A DNA stretch of 64,000 nt from Echinarachnius parma (GCA_037951105.1 JBAMJV010002994.1:1-64000); one strand, 5' to 3'; positions 51,351 to 63,180 are shown, counted from the stretch's first letter. The notes: generated by a model not told the origin, from the letters alone. Made by a program: numbers and translations.

Positions 51351-52360
51351 TACGAATACAACAAGGAATGAGGGAACTGCTAGAATTCCAATTGGATTTT
51401 GAGGATTTGAACAATGTTTTGAAGTCCCTTAGTTAACAAAAGAGGGCGCTCTCCAAACACCTCAAGTTTCAACCATTTTTAAAATCAACAATTGTGATGT
51501 GATGTTTGTTCAAAATACTTATTCAATAGAGAGATCATTCAAACAATTTTAAACTATTTTGGTAGATTTTCAAAAATGTGCAATTTTGAATATTTTTGTA
51601 AAAGTATGAACAAAAGTTGTTCCCCCACATTTATTCCAATCTGATATTTTGGCTGTTTCTGAACTGATTTTGATAAAATAAAGTTGACTGTACTAAAATT
51701 GTGTGCTCTTTCAAATTTTACACTGTAGTTTTTTGTTACCTCACAAAAAAATTATTTCTTGAAGCAGCAAAACTGAACGATACCAATTGATGCGATTGAG
51801 CTTTTTGATATTCATTGTTACCAAATAGATGAAACAATCACAATTTTACTCTTGAAATATGAATATATAAAACAACATATCAATAATAAATCTAAAAATT
51901 GTTCATTCTAAATCTGAAGTAAATGCATTTTCAACAAGACAAGAATAATAATCACTTGCCCAGTCGCCAGTCGGGCAAGTGAAATTAATATTCATGGGAA
52001 GTGGGTTTGTAGAGCCCTGGTAGGTGGACTCGCCTATCCCTCTTTATAGGTTTATCAATCATCAGTGTCAAGATGAATTGACATACATGTAGAGGAGATG
52101 ATTTTCCAGGATTTCTAACCTTGGCCTTGATGTCTAGGGATCGTTAATTTATTTTTGCTTAAATCGGCCCGATACTCCATGTTAATTTATTATTTGTAAC
52201 TTTTTACAGGCTTTTCACAGGCTTTTTATGTATTCCTCTCTTTACAGTTTCACCGAACCATGTTCTGAGGAATTAACTTGATGTTTGTAATAGTAATGTT
52301 AAGAATGTATTGTCTAATGTATTGTCTAAACTTGCATATTTCTCTGTTCTATATTTGCAG

Positions 52361-55300
52361 GATATCAAACCAAGTCAAGATGAGTGCAAATAAAGAGGAG
52401 AAGATGGAAGTGGATTCTGAACAGGTGGAGGAGGTGGAGGAGAAGAAGGGAAAGGCTGACAAGAGGACAGAAGATGATGGTCCTGATGCCAGTGGTGACG
52501 AGGAATCAGATGAAGAAGATGATACACCTAAGCGGCCAAAGACCCTGCAGGAGAGGCGGCTGAGTCGACTCAGTGCGGGCATGGAGATGAGGGGGATGAT
52601 GACAGAGTCATACAATTGCAAAGAGTGCAGTGCATCCTTCACCAGAAAGAGCAAGCTGGACTTCCACATTGCCAATGCCCATCCAAAAGAGGATCCAATA
52701 GTGCTTCATGAACCAGCAAAAAGGGGTCGCAAGCCAAAAACTCCGCTGAAGGGAGACAAGGAAACAAAGGCATCTCCAATAGGACAGAAAAGTCCCAAAA
52801 CTCCAAAATCTCCTAAGATTCCGAAAACTCCAAAATCTCCCAGAACACCCAAAGCATCTAAAGCTCAACAACAAAATGCATTTAACTCTGACCCTAAATC
52901 AAACCTCGATATGACAAATGTTGTGACAAAGTGCGTCAGTGCAGCAGAGATAAGAGCCAATGTTAACAAAGTATTGGAGAAGAATCATCAAATCGCTATG
53001 ACTAAGCAGCAAAACAAATCACCGAAGGTTACCACGATCAGCAACGAGAAGGTCAAATACAACTGGGGCTACTACTGCACCGCATGCGACATGTACTTTG
53101 CAAACATGTTTGCCCAACAGTTCCACTGCCTCCATGGACAGGCAAAATTCCGCTGCGAGGCATGCTGCATCTGCTTCAAGCTGCGCAAGAACTTCATGAG
53201 TCACGTGCAGATGGTCCACGGGGTGGATATTCCAGAGGAAGTGCTTGCAAGAATGCGACCAAGATCAGAAATCCGAGCAAAACAGGATGCAGATAGTGAA
53301 AAAACCCAAGATAAAGAAGCGCAAGTAATTGATCTCACAAAAGATGATGTTGATACAAAGGATCAAGCAAAAAAGCCAGAGACAGGCCAAGAAAAAGACA
53401 CTGGAAAAAGCAAGGATGCTGTTGGAGGAAACTCTGAAAATCAATCCAGGAAGGTGAACCAAACAAAACAAGGATCTAATGAGGTTAAGGACAAGGTGGA
53501 GCCTGAAGTAATTCTGGTAGCCGACTCCCCTAAACCAAAAACAGTTCAGGATTTGAAACAGTCAGAAAGCGGGGGGAACAGTAGTGCTGATGAAAGCGAG
53601 AAGAAAGATGAAGGACGTGTCTACTTGACGACTGTTCGCATGGGCAACACCTACGTGACACTTCCCTCTGGGGAGAAATGGATGATCGAGTGTCTGCGAT
53701 GCCATCAGGCTTTCTTCAAGATGGAGGATGCATCTATGCACATGAAGCAGAAACCTGGTTCCGAGTTCACCTGCCCACACTGCCAGTATAGCTCTACCCT
53801 GTTCAGCCAGTGCGACTATGAGATTCACAGGCTGCGGACGCATAGCTTCCCCTGTGCCCAGTGCAGGCAATCCTTCATCCTGGAGTGCCAGAGAGACATG
53901 CATGAACAGAAGATCCACAACTACTTCAGACAGCTTATGAGGAAGAAACCGGATAGTGCTCAGATGAAAACACATCATGGAAGTCACATCAATGCTAACA
54001 AAAGAACTGTCATTATTCCTGGTGGAACCACAGTACGACAACTCATCAACAAGGATGGATATCCTATCTCTGGGAAGCAGAGGACACCTTATGTCTGTGT
54101 GATGTGTGATCGGGACTGTTACACCAGGGATGCTCTAGAGCATCATAAGAGAACTTTCCATGCTGCTGTGTACCGCCCCAACAACAAGAGCATTCACCCC
54201 ATCTCAAAAACCACTGTGATCAAGCACTCTGCTTACCAGAATCCGGGATTGATGAGATCCAATGTTCCTGTCAGTAGGATGTTGGAGGAAATGCGACAAG
54301 TACCAAGAGGTCCTTCTAAGTTACCTCTTGGTGCTAACTATGCACCAGCTGTGAATTCTACCATACATAACCCGTATCTAGAGCCCAACAAACTTCCTCA
54401 AGCTTACATCACCAGACTTAAAGTCACCTTACCAGAGGCCAACAAGCTTGTGGATGACATCAGAAATGAACTCTTGAAAGGACCGACAAATTTTGCAATG
54501 CCAAATTATGCCAAGCCTTCAAAGTTCAACAAGGACATGGTGACCAACCCAGGTGTGGTCAAGTTGTCAAGGGAAGTAGCATACAAGCTCTACTTTGATC
54601 TTCAAGGCCCATGTAATGAGACGGACAAGATGAACTACAAGGATCCTGAAGAGGTCATGTACAAGATCCCGATGGGATGCCACAGCCACAAACTGAAGGA
54701 CTTGCCGCTCTTCCCGACCCTGGATGACCTGGATTTCAGGACAAAGCATTACACTGATCTACCTCTGAACTTGATCTCACCTCTTGAAACATTTTCAAAG
54801 TTTCAGGGAAATCTTTCCCTGCCAGAATCAGTCAGATTTTCTGAGGAGCTTGACCAAGTTATGTATGGCCACTACCATAAGGTGATGCGCTCTCTGTCGA
54901 TGATCTACACCAATCGTAGGGTTGCCGTCAGTGAGGGTTTCTGGAGGCTTCAGACCAAAGCTCTCATTGCTATTCTGAAGAACATCGAGGAACAGCGGAA
55001 GCAGGAGATTGCCCAAAGGGCCAAAGCAGCAACAGCAGCTGCGAGGACAGCAGCAAATGCAGCAGCAACTGCAGCAGCTACTGCCCGTCCTTCCACAGCT
55101 TTGACCCAAGCAAAACCAAAAAGCACCGCCCCAAGCTCTGTCTCGGTTGTCGACCTTGTCTCTCAGACTCCATCGCCCTCTTCCATTCCCAACGGAACTG
55201 TTGCTGGTGAAGCGGGAGAAACTACAGTCCAGCTTGCAAAGTGCAATGCACCCGACGCTTCCAGCATTAACAGTGAATCTGGTAGTAAGCCTGGGGATTT

Positions 55301-58300
55301 GTCTGGCAAAGCCTCGTCTGATGCTCCTCCTGTTGATGGAGAAGTGACTGTTATAGCTTCTTCCCCTGAAGAGGTGGACCAGAGTCAAGAACAGTCTGCA
55401 GCAAGCATCACCAAGGTACATATGTGTATGATATATCCTAACTTTCAGAAAAATAATTAAAATGAAATAAAATAATGTGTTCCCTGGTGTTGAATGTGTA
55501 CCATGCTATAATTATCTAATTTAAATAAAAACCAATAACTACATCTAAATTAATAAAAACAAAATCAGTGCCACTTACAGTTAAAATTCATGACAGTAAA
55601 AATTCATGACAGGCAAGTACAATTTCATAAATGGTCTAGTTTCGGGCAATTAACATTTCTGTTCTACTACGAGAGACACATTTAATTCCTATTGTGTAAA
55701 TCTTAACTAAAAACAAGAAAAAAACCAATAGAAATTTGCTAGCAAAATTATTTTGTCTCCTTTATTTTGGCAAGTACATTTTCTGTTTGGGCAAGTAAAA
55801 TGTTCACATTCATGACTTTACTTGCGCAAATGGGCAAGTAGAAACTAAAGTTAGTGTGAAGGCTTGTATACAATATGTATAAGAAAGGGGGAGGGCAAAT
55901 GACCCAATCCCCTACACAGAAATACAATATAAAGATGCTAGAAGCCCAACTAAAAATTCTTATAGCATTTTAACAATTGATAGGCCAGACCTTCAATGTC
56001 AACGCTAGCAGCATTGACAAACCAAAATATCCATGCAAATGAGGTGAAACGTTTTTTGCATTTGAATAACTTACCATACATGAATTTATTGGATGAAAGT
56101 ACGTATCACGCAGTCATTTGTTATGCAGTTTTCATGGCATTTGCGTATTTTGGATAAACATGCACTAGTCTGCAAAATCGCGCTTCATAATACCAAAGAA
56201 GCTTGATAATATTATTTTTAATTCATCTCTATAATTTTAGTTATGTGCTGTACCAACATTTATGTAATTTCAGTCGGCTCAATCATGCACAGTCCAGAAA
56301 TGGGGGATTCCCATACTAAGCGATAAATTCCCATGTACTAAGCGATAAATTCAAACAGAGAAAAACTGACCAGAAATAGTTTTTAAATAAATGAAAAGAG
56401 CAAAGAAAAATGTTCTTCCATGGGAATTGAATCCAATCTGGAGATCTTGAGATCTTGGGTTTGATTCCTATGGAAGCCCACTTTTCTTTGCCCTTTCTCA
56501 TTTATTTAGGAAACATTTTTGATAAATCTCTTTATGTGATATGATGTAATTCAGGCATTAGTTGATACCTTAATTACCATCCCTGTTTTCCATCCTCTTC
56601 CAATTTCCCTTTTTTCCCATTCAGACTTGTGATGCAGAAAAGACCAAAGAAGCCGTAGCGGAGGAGGAGGAGGGCAAGGAGAAGGAAGAGAAAGATGGGG
56701 AGGAAGAAGCTATGGAAGTGGCAGAGGAGAAGCAAGAGAAGAAAGAAGACAACTCTGAAACTGAACCAAAGAAAGATGAGGCAGAACCAGAGAAGAAAGA
56801 AAAGGAAAAGGAAGAGAAGAAGGAAGGAGATGAAAAAGAAGGAAAGAAGAATGCCCCTCTTGTCAATGGCGATGCTTCAACTCATGGGGACGGAGGCGGG
56901 GCAACGCAGAATGGCATAAGTAATGGATCGCCAGAGGGAGGAAGTCCACTCAATGGATCAGCAACTTCAGGTATGAACGAATTGAACTTTCTTTCAGTTT
57001 TCCTTCAATACTTCCAATACTACCCGCTATTGAATTAATGAATTGGCAGCACAGACTCGCTTTGATAATTAAACGTATAGAGACAAGGCAAATGAAAGAC
57101 AACTGTTTCCGGTTCAGTGGAGTGAGCTGTGTTCTAGATGCCTGTTTTACTTCTTCGACTCAACCCGCCATATTGTAATTAACTTCTACAAAGTTGCAAA
57201 ATCAAATTGATAGGAATACACAAATAAAAAGATGCAGAATATAGTCAGGAAAAAACAAAACAAATTATTTTGGCTCAAAATTGTACAATTATTGTACATA
57301 ACTACTTTGGGAACAGCTGTGTACTCTATGTTCATAGGCTGTTGACATCAGGAGTTGCAATCATTGGACAAGGTTTATGAAATGAGCCCCAGAAACTGGG
57401 TGTTGATTTGCCTCTAGATCTCTGTCGTAGATAATCTACATTGCTAATTTGTATATCGTCGCTGGGCAATTAAAAGGGCAAATTGGCAGATATTATCGTT
57501 AAATATCGATTTTTATTTTATTTTCAGATAGAGTACTTTAATACCTATCCGATGATATATTTAGAATCCCCATATATGCCCTAATTTTTGAGAAAATCAA
57601 AAATAACAAAAGGACAAAATGAAATAATTGCGCGTATTTGGGCAACAAAAAGGACAATAACGTTTTTCACGAACTGCCGAGCGGTGTTATTTAGATAAGA
57701 ATAAATACACTTATAACGAATGAAGTGTGTTATTTGACTACTTTTCCGTAAAAACATAGCTTTGGTTACAATATCTGCACATACGTAAGGCCACAAGTTT
57801 AGCCAATTTTAATTAAAGTGGCGACGAAATTACCCTTTTGCATGTTTGGCATACACGACTCAACGCGCATCTCGTGCGCGTATGATTATGGGCAACAAAA
57901 AGGACAAAATGGACTTTGCCCTTTTTGTTGCCCATTATCGCGCCAATTCGCGCGCATTGGCTGTGCATTATCAATGCGCGTAAAAGGGCAATTGTCCTTT
58001 TTGCGTGCACGATATCGGCGCATCATATCGCGTGTAATAAGGACAATATAAGAAATGCGTAATAACTCCATTAAAAAGAACTGAGCACACGCCAAATTAA
58101 ACGACTTGGTAGCTATAAAGCCTTCCTAACACTGAATTTGGCATTTAAAAAAAATAATTGCCCAAAATGTTGTTTCTTCAAAAAAAGTATGTATCGTTTT
58201 TTGCTATCGATACCGTCAGTTTGTCCTTTTAATTGCCCAGCGACGATATAGCAAGTAATGAGAATTGTGGCTTCCCACTCTCCCTTCCTCCTCATGAATA

Positions 58301-60703
58301 ATATGATTGAAAGAGCAACACAGAATGAGGATATTTGTTTGTAATTGTCTATACCTTTCGAGCATGGTGGAGTTATAACTATTAGTTTGTAATGTTATTG
58401 TGCAGCTTTTGGTTACTAAAGCTCAGCCTTACCAAAACTGAAACTACCCCTTTAAGAATACAATTCATAACAAATAATTTATACAGCCTCCTCCCCCCCC
58501 CCCCCCCCCTTTCAAATGATCATATGCACAAAACAAGTCCAATAAATGTAACATCCATATTTATAATGTACAACTTTTTAATTATCTTCTTAGACCTGAA
58601 GACAACTCAGTCCCAAGAAGGACAGGAGGGGCCCAAGGCAACACCATCTTTTGAGTCCAATGATAATATCATACTTTGTAATATTTATAACCTTTTTTTT
58701 TCTTCTTAGACCTGAAGACAACTCAGTCCCAAGAAGTACAGAAAGGGACCAAGGCGTCATCTGTAGAGGCAACTCCAGCTCCATCCAGTGAACCAGTCAA
58801 CAACATACCCAACGGCATTTCACATGCTTCAAACAACGCGGTCACCGTCAGTGGCACAGTCCATATGTCAAGCAATGGCCTTAATGGTACAGTGCAGGCT
58901 CCAGTCAACACACCGATCTTGGTGAGTCGAGGAGTTAACAACTTACCAATCTTTCGCGGACCTGTGAATGGAACTGGAAGCATTAGAGTCCCTGAAAGTA
59001 TCAGCGTCCCCATGAATGGGATTCCCGCACGGCTTAATGGTATTCCCGTTCAAATCGGATCTGTGGGAAACGGGAGACTAGGCATCAGTGGGCTGGTGAA
59101 TCATTTGGTCCGTAATGAATTACAATCCAAACATGTCATTCACCCACATGGAGGAGGAGTAGGTAGTGTTGTCAGGATGAATGGAGGACATGGTTTAGTG
59201 ATTTCCACGGCCCAGAATAAGCTCCAGTTGATGTCTGTTCCCAAGCTTGCATCCTCACTAGGTGCCGTGTCTGCAGTAGCCGCTGTTCAAAACATTCCAC
59301 AGGTTCATTTTCCAAAGCATGTTAGCTTGCCAACCACAAGGCCAATCATTGCCAAGTCAAGCACAAAAACTGTTCCGGACAAGATTGCCCAGTTCATCAA
59401 GAACCACTTTGTTAACATCAAGCCCAAGGATAAGAGCCACTTCCTTAGTATCAAACCCCAGGATACAAAGTATGTGCCGATAACCGTTGAAGCTTTGCCT
59501 GCCAAGGCGGCAGCAGCAGCAAGACGACAACACAATGGACTGAAGCCAAGCCCTATGCAAACAGAAAATGTTGTGGTTTCCAAGTTCAAAACGGTGCTAC
59601 CAGTTGAATGGCCACATGATGCAGTACAAAGTGATGTCACACTTGAAGATCCGCTTATCGCAAAGATACTGAAGCTGACCTCAGCACTGAAGCAGCTTCA
59701 TGCAAGTAAAGTCTTGCCAGAGGTACTGTGCAAGAAGATCATTCCTCTGTGCAACAAGATCGCACTCCCTTCAACGCCATTCGAGGACAAAGAGGAAATG
59801 GCTGAGAAGTTGCATGAGATCCTGAGCGCAGAGTCTAAGGACGCTCTTAGTCTGCTTGATGAATCGTCGACAGACATCAATGCCAACAACAACACCATCC
59901 GGGAATCAGTGGACGCTTCAGAGATTCCGGCTGACATGGAGAAGTTCCTGAACAGTATGACGCAGCGCATCAAGAACATCCAGAACCGGCTGACGGCTCG
60001 CACCATTGACCCGATGACCCTCAAGGCCATCGTCCCTCTCTGCCAGGACATATGTGACCCAAAGCTGCCCCTCACACGCAAGGTGGAGTGCATCAAGGAG
60101 GCAGAGGAGAGAATCAAGACTGCAGGGGAGATTGTGGCACCCTGCATCCAGGCAGCAATGCCAATAGACAGCGCTTTGGGACCAGATACATTACAATTGG
60201 ACAAAGAAGAGCTTCTGGATGAAGAGGATGAGGATGATATCGTCCATTTCAAGCTGCACCTTGACGATGGGACCAGCATCATGGTAGACATGGACAGCGT
60301 GGAGCAGGCGTACGAAGCTGTGTCCAACACACGCAACCCAGTGGTCCGGCTCAAGCGCATGAGTGACCAGGACATGGACAACCTCAAGAAGGATCTCAAG
60401 CGAAAAAAGGTCCAGCAAACTTTGAAGCGGTCCCATAAGGGCAAAGAAAAGCTTACACCCAAGCAGACCCAGAAGGGCAAAGAAAAGCTTACACCCAAGC
60501 AGACCAAATCAGGTACAAAAAAGCCTAATCCCAATCAAAACAAGACAGAGACAGATAAGCAGGTATCAAGTCGCGAAGGTAGACTAAGTCTCCGTCTTGC
60601 TAGGGAGACAAATGTGACTAAGAGTCCAGAGAAATCCAAGCAATCTCCTTCCAAGAGGAAATCAAATGAAATGAGTACTGGTAGTCCTAATAAAAAGAAG
60701 TAA
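52361..60703 (+). CDS. Large C2H2 zinc-finger nuclear protein (about 1,791 aa, three coding exons in window)
   Basis: Coding segments are 52,380-55,415, 56,625-56,970 and 58,710-60,703; phases fit (0, then 1). Start: MSANKEEKMEVDSEQ just after a CAG acceptor, acidic N-terminus. Fingers: C2H2 at about residues 78-101, 231-252 (H-x2-H), 258-280, a cluster of three at 436-512, one at 571-593. RGRKP at 115-119 resembles an AT-hook; SPK/TPK repeats at 136-160. SUMO-interaction-like VIDLT at 316-320 followed by acidic residues. Ala-rich 875-905, Glu/Lys-rich exon 2, then a two-fold helical repeat (about 1,440-1,505 and 1,535-1,600) and a basic tail with KEKLTPKQT duplicated. Probably a DNA-binding chromatin or transcription regulator. 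Orthologue not recognised; 5' UTR exons lie upstream, unidentified. Confidence 0.88.
52380..55415 (+). CDS. Zinc-finger protein coding exon 1 (1,012 codons)
   Basis: ATG at 52,380, 19 bases after the acceptor at 52,360. An upstream in-frame extension (from 52,278) crosses the intron and is rejected. Ends ITK before donor GTACAT; the frame would otherwise read only 15 more codons. Carries all the C2H2 fingers. Confidence 0.92.
55607..55866. repeat. Dispersed repeat, GGCAAGTA type
   Basis: Several GGCAAGTA motifs, the shared block AATTTCATAAATGGTCTAGT and the end TAGTGTGAAGGCTTG, as at 24,110-24,360. Located in the first intron after the finger exon. Confidence 0.65.
56350..56512 (-). mobile_element. 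tRNA-like foldback element, copy 2
   Basis: Arms TAAATGAAAAGAGCAAAGAA and TTCTTTGCCCTTTCTCATTTA enclose a centre with TTGGGTTTGATTCC, a B-box-like sequence. Same family as 62,997-63,180. Confidence 0.65.
56625..56970 (+). CDS. Zinc-finger protein coding exon 2 (Glu/Lys-rich)
   Basis: Acceptor TTTTCCCATTCAG, then TCDAEKTKEAVAEEEEGKEK, a highly charged stretch and a Gly/Asn/Ser-rich end (SPLNGSATS). Donor GTATGA, phase 1. Confidence 0.85.
57452..58250. mobile_element. Element E3: 0.80 kb TIR element with GGGCAACAAAAAGGACAA motifs
   Basis: The ends TATATCGTCGCTGGGCAATT and AATTGCCCAGCGACGATATA are inverted, extending through AAAAGGGCAAA and TTTGTCCTTTT. GGGCAACAAAAAGGACAA is at 57,640-57,657 and 57,890-57,907, a near-copy is inverted at 57,915-57,933, and partial copies are at 57,602-57,617 and 57,986-58,005; the terminal repeats contain a variant. 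Located in a zinc-finger gene intron. No ORF is credible. TA at both ends suggests a TA duplication. Confidence 0.75.
58584..58709 (+). repeat. Duplicated acceptor and start of zinc-finger exon 3
   Basis: TCTTCTTAGACCTGAAGACA with AACTCAGTCCCAAGAAG is present at 58,586-58,619 and again at 58,702-58,735. Splicing to the first acceptor (58,594) keeps phase but runs into TAG at 58,707-58,709 after 38 codons, so it would give a truncated protein. Confidence 0.85.
58710..60703 (+). CDS. Zinc-finger protein coding exon 3 with stop
   Basis: Acceptor TTCTTCTTAG at 58,700-58,709. Starts DLKTTQSQEVQKGTKASS; ends STGSPNKKK before TAA. Holds the helical duplication and the KGKEKLTPKQT repeats. A truncated duplicate of its first bases and acceptor lies 116 bp upstream. 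Confidence 0.9.
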
Positions 60704-61498
60704 ATTGTCTGGTGTTTGAGTTATCTCACTGCACTGGAAACCTGTTGAAAGAATGGAGACATTCAGATGTTAGAAAAATAAGCTTTCTCCAATGTGCCAC
60801 CAAAATCTTCCATAGGTTTTTAAGGAAAACAAAACAGAACATTTCATAAATAACTAACTGGCTTATTTTATTGGCTAAATTTGCTGTCGTTGGCTACTTC
60901 AAATGTTGCTAATGTGGGTTTATCGTGTCTTAAAAATGCAGCATATAAATCATATTGTGGCGATCAGACTAAAATTTGAACATGTTTGTAGTAGGAGACT
61001 TTTTTCTCAGAAATTTGGGTGGCTTTTCACCAGTGAATTGTCATCAAGGCAAGAACAATTGATATAACTAGTCTTGACTGGCCAAATTTTAATCTAAATG
61101 TTTAAGCCTAATTTTGTTTGGGGGAAAATCCATAAAAAGGTGTCCCAGGAGTGCGAATCAATTATGTCATTGGAAAATACAGAACTTGGCTTATTGATTG
61201 TGGATTATGTAATGAGATGCATAAAGAACTTCAGAGGTTTCTCAAAACTTGTTAGCTGTAATCAAATGGCACAAACATAAAAACTGAAGACAAAAAAAAA
61301 AAAACTTGGGCATGAGACTTACTAATATGTGTAGTATTATTCAAGTTAGTCTACTGTCAAAACATGTCACATTTATTCTCCTTATAAGAATGTTCTAGCC
61401 ATGGTATTGGTTGGATTGTAGTCACATGAAGGAAGTTGATTTCTCTTGACATCACCCAGAGTGTTTACACATTTTGTAATTTCCTTCTTTTTCTGGAG

Positions 61499-61682
61499 TA
61501 ACAAACTCTTAGGTTGTGCAGAAACAACAAACTCTTAGGTTGTGCAGAGACAACAAACTCTTAGGTTGTGCAGAGACAACAAACTCTTAGGTTGTGCAGA
61601 GACAACAAACTCTTAGGTTGTGCAGAGACAACAAACTCTTAGGTTGTGCAGAGACAACAAACTCTTAGGTTGTGCAGAGACC
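61499..61682 (+). repeat. 26-bp minisatellite, about 7 copies
   Basis: Unit ACAACAAACTCTTAGGTTGTGCAGAG (written as ACAACAAACTCTT and AGGTTGTGCAGAG) repeated head to tail with almost no variation. No spacers. Confidence 0.95.
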
Positions 61683-61794
61683 TGTTACTGTTAGTTATTG
61701 CTGACAGGCATGCGACGCTCACTTGACACGTTGCTAAGAACCTGTAAATTAGGATTATTGGTTGATGTTTATTTGCTTGGTACATGTACATGTA

Positions 61795-61970
61795 CAGTGG
61801 AACCTCGTTATAAAGAGGTCGGATATAACAAAATCCTGTTATAACAAGGTCATTTTGCTGGTCCCAGCTCTTTATATTTCTTTGTTTTTTTACCCTGATA
61901 TAATAAGAAACCTGATATAACAAGGTAATTTTCATTGTCCCAAGGACCTTGTTATAACGAGATTCCACTG
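61795..61970. mobile_element. pogo/Tigger-like MITE
   Basis: Ends CAGTGGAACCTCGTTATAA and TTATAACGAGATTCCACTG, flanked by TA. Repeated internal GATATAACAA and TTGTTATAACGAG blocks. Ends of this form are typical of pogo-type Tc1/mariner relatives. 176 bp. Confidence 0.88.
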
Positions 61971-62996
61971 TATATTCATTGAAACAAGAACAGATATGAA
62001 AACAATTACTATCTCTGAGCCATTCATTATTGCACACCAATGTTGTGACCAGCAGAACATTCCCCAAATCAAATCTGGTAAGAAACTAACATGTATACAA
62101 TACACACAGAGATGTGGGACTTAAATACAAATTAAAAAAATAGTAGAAGTGGTATGTTGTTTTGTTTCATGGAATCGTCAAAAAAATATTTTGCTTAAAA
62201 CTCTGACTTTGGCAGGTGCCATGGATTCATGTTTAGAAGGACATTTGCCTAATATAAGTCAAGCTTGTATAAGTGTACAATTCTAATGTCTATTTCTTTT
62301 GTATAATTGTTATTTTTGCTATGATACACTAATTGGAAATTGATTGATTTTGATAATGGCATAATACTTTTTTTTTATTGTATCTAGCATTCTCTTTGTT
62401 ACACAAGTGAAAATGATAATGAAATGGTAATTACAATATTGTAATTATTTATGTATTGTATACAGACATGAGATTGCAGGTGATTGCATTTTTGTAATGT
62501 ACAGGAGTATGTATTTTGTAAATATTCATATGAACTTTTATACAGTATGTATGTACCATTGTACATGCACATGCTTACTATTAAGATATGGTCAAATTGG
62601 TCATCCACCTAATATTGCATTTCTGTGAGTCAATATTTTTGGATAGATTTTTTGGAGTATCGATTCTACTTGATGTATTGGTGAACAATCTACTGTAAAT
62701 ATTCATGCATTTTCTAGTTTATTTTGTAGTGAAGTAATGGTCTTGCAATGTAATGTCATTTTGATTTTCTAGTTTAATGTGCATCATGTATTTAAGTTGA
62801 TAGGAAATGGGAATCACATGTGAAGACCAAAGGTTACTTTATTGTGGTTCTTTTTCCTTTATTTAAATTTACAATCTAGTGAAGCGAATTGTTCTTGTTA
62901 ATTATGTAACGGTCATTTAACATTAGGGATGCTTAAACTTTTAAGAGTGCACAGGGAAATAATGTATTTATGATTTTGTATCTGACACCAAAAATT

Positions 62997-63180
62997 ATTC
63001 AAACAAAAACTGACCCGAAATATAATGAATAAATGTAAATGAGCAAAGAAAAATGGGCTTTACCAGGAATCGAACCAGAGACCTCCAGATTCCTAGACTG
63101 ATGGTTGAGCGCCAATCTAGCAATTCAGCTGGCTAAGCCCATTTTTCTTTGCTCATTTTCATTTACATTCACTTATACTG
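62997..63180 (-). mobile_element. tRNA-like foldback element, copy 3 (best preserved)
   Basis: Arms AATGTAAATGAGCAAAGAAA (from 63,032) and TTTCTTTGCTCATTTTCATT (to about 63,164) enclose 63,056-63,140, which on the minus strand resembles a tRNA: GGGCTTAGCCAGCTGAATTG at the A-box position and an exact B box GGTTCGATTCC (63,066-63,076), closing with AAAGCCC. It may be a tRNA-derived SINE trapped in, or evolved into, a foldback. Confidence 0.7.

Larger units (their letters stand above)
49790..51434 (-). mobile_element. TTAA MITE, copy E (older, truncated, split by copy D)
   Basis: The part 49,790-49,899 and the part 51,351-51,434 are the two halves of one reverse-orientation copy. They rejoin exactly at the internal TTAA (TTTTATTG-TTAA-TACGAATAC), the same sequence seen uninterrupted in copies A and B. 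Confidence 0.85.
47795..51790. mobile_element. 4 kb inverted-arm composite with nested insertions
   Basis: 47,795-48,045 (GTGAGGTAA, TTTGAAAGAGCA, TCAGAAACGAC) is inverted at about 51,540-51,790 (GTCGTTTCTG-like TGTTTCTGAA, TGCTCTTTCAAA, TTACCTCAC). Next to these arms, GAGAGCGCCCTCTTGTG (48,640 on) is inverted at 51,440-51,480. Inside the arms lie a hAT MITE, a Helentron-like element, two TTAA MITEs and a 1,058-bp element. Confidence 0.7.

Noticed and set aside
52278-52379. N-terminal extension of the zinc-finger protein
   Set aside because: It reads through an intron with a good acceptor at 52,358-52,360; the Met at 52,380 starts a typical acidic N-terminus.
59698-60534. 278-codon antisense frame
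   Set aside because: Shadow of zinc-finger exon 3; Ser/Leu-rich composition from reversed codons, no domain.
61499-61682. CRISPR-like array
   Set aside because: Direct 26-bp head-to-tail repeats with no spacers; a minisatellite in a eukaryotic 3' region.
63056-63140. Functional tRNA gene
   Set aside because: A-box region is irregular, flanks are repeat arms, and the family has other decayed copies.
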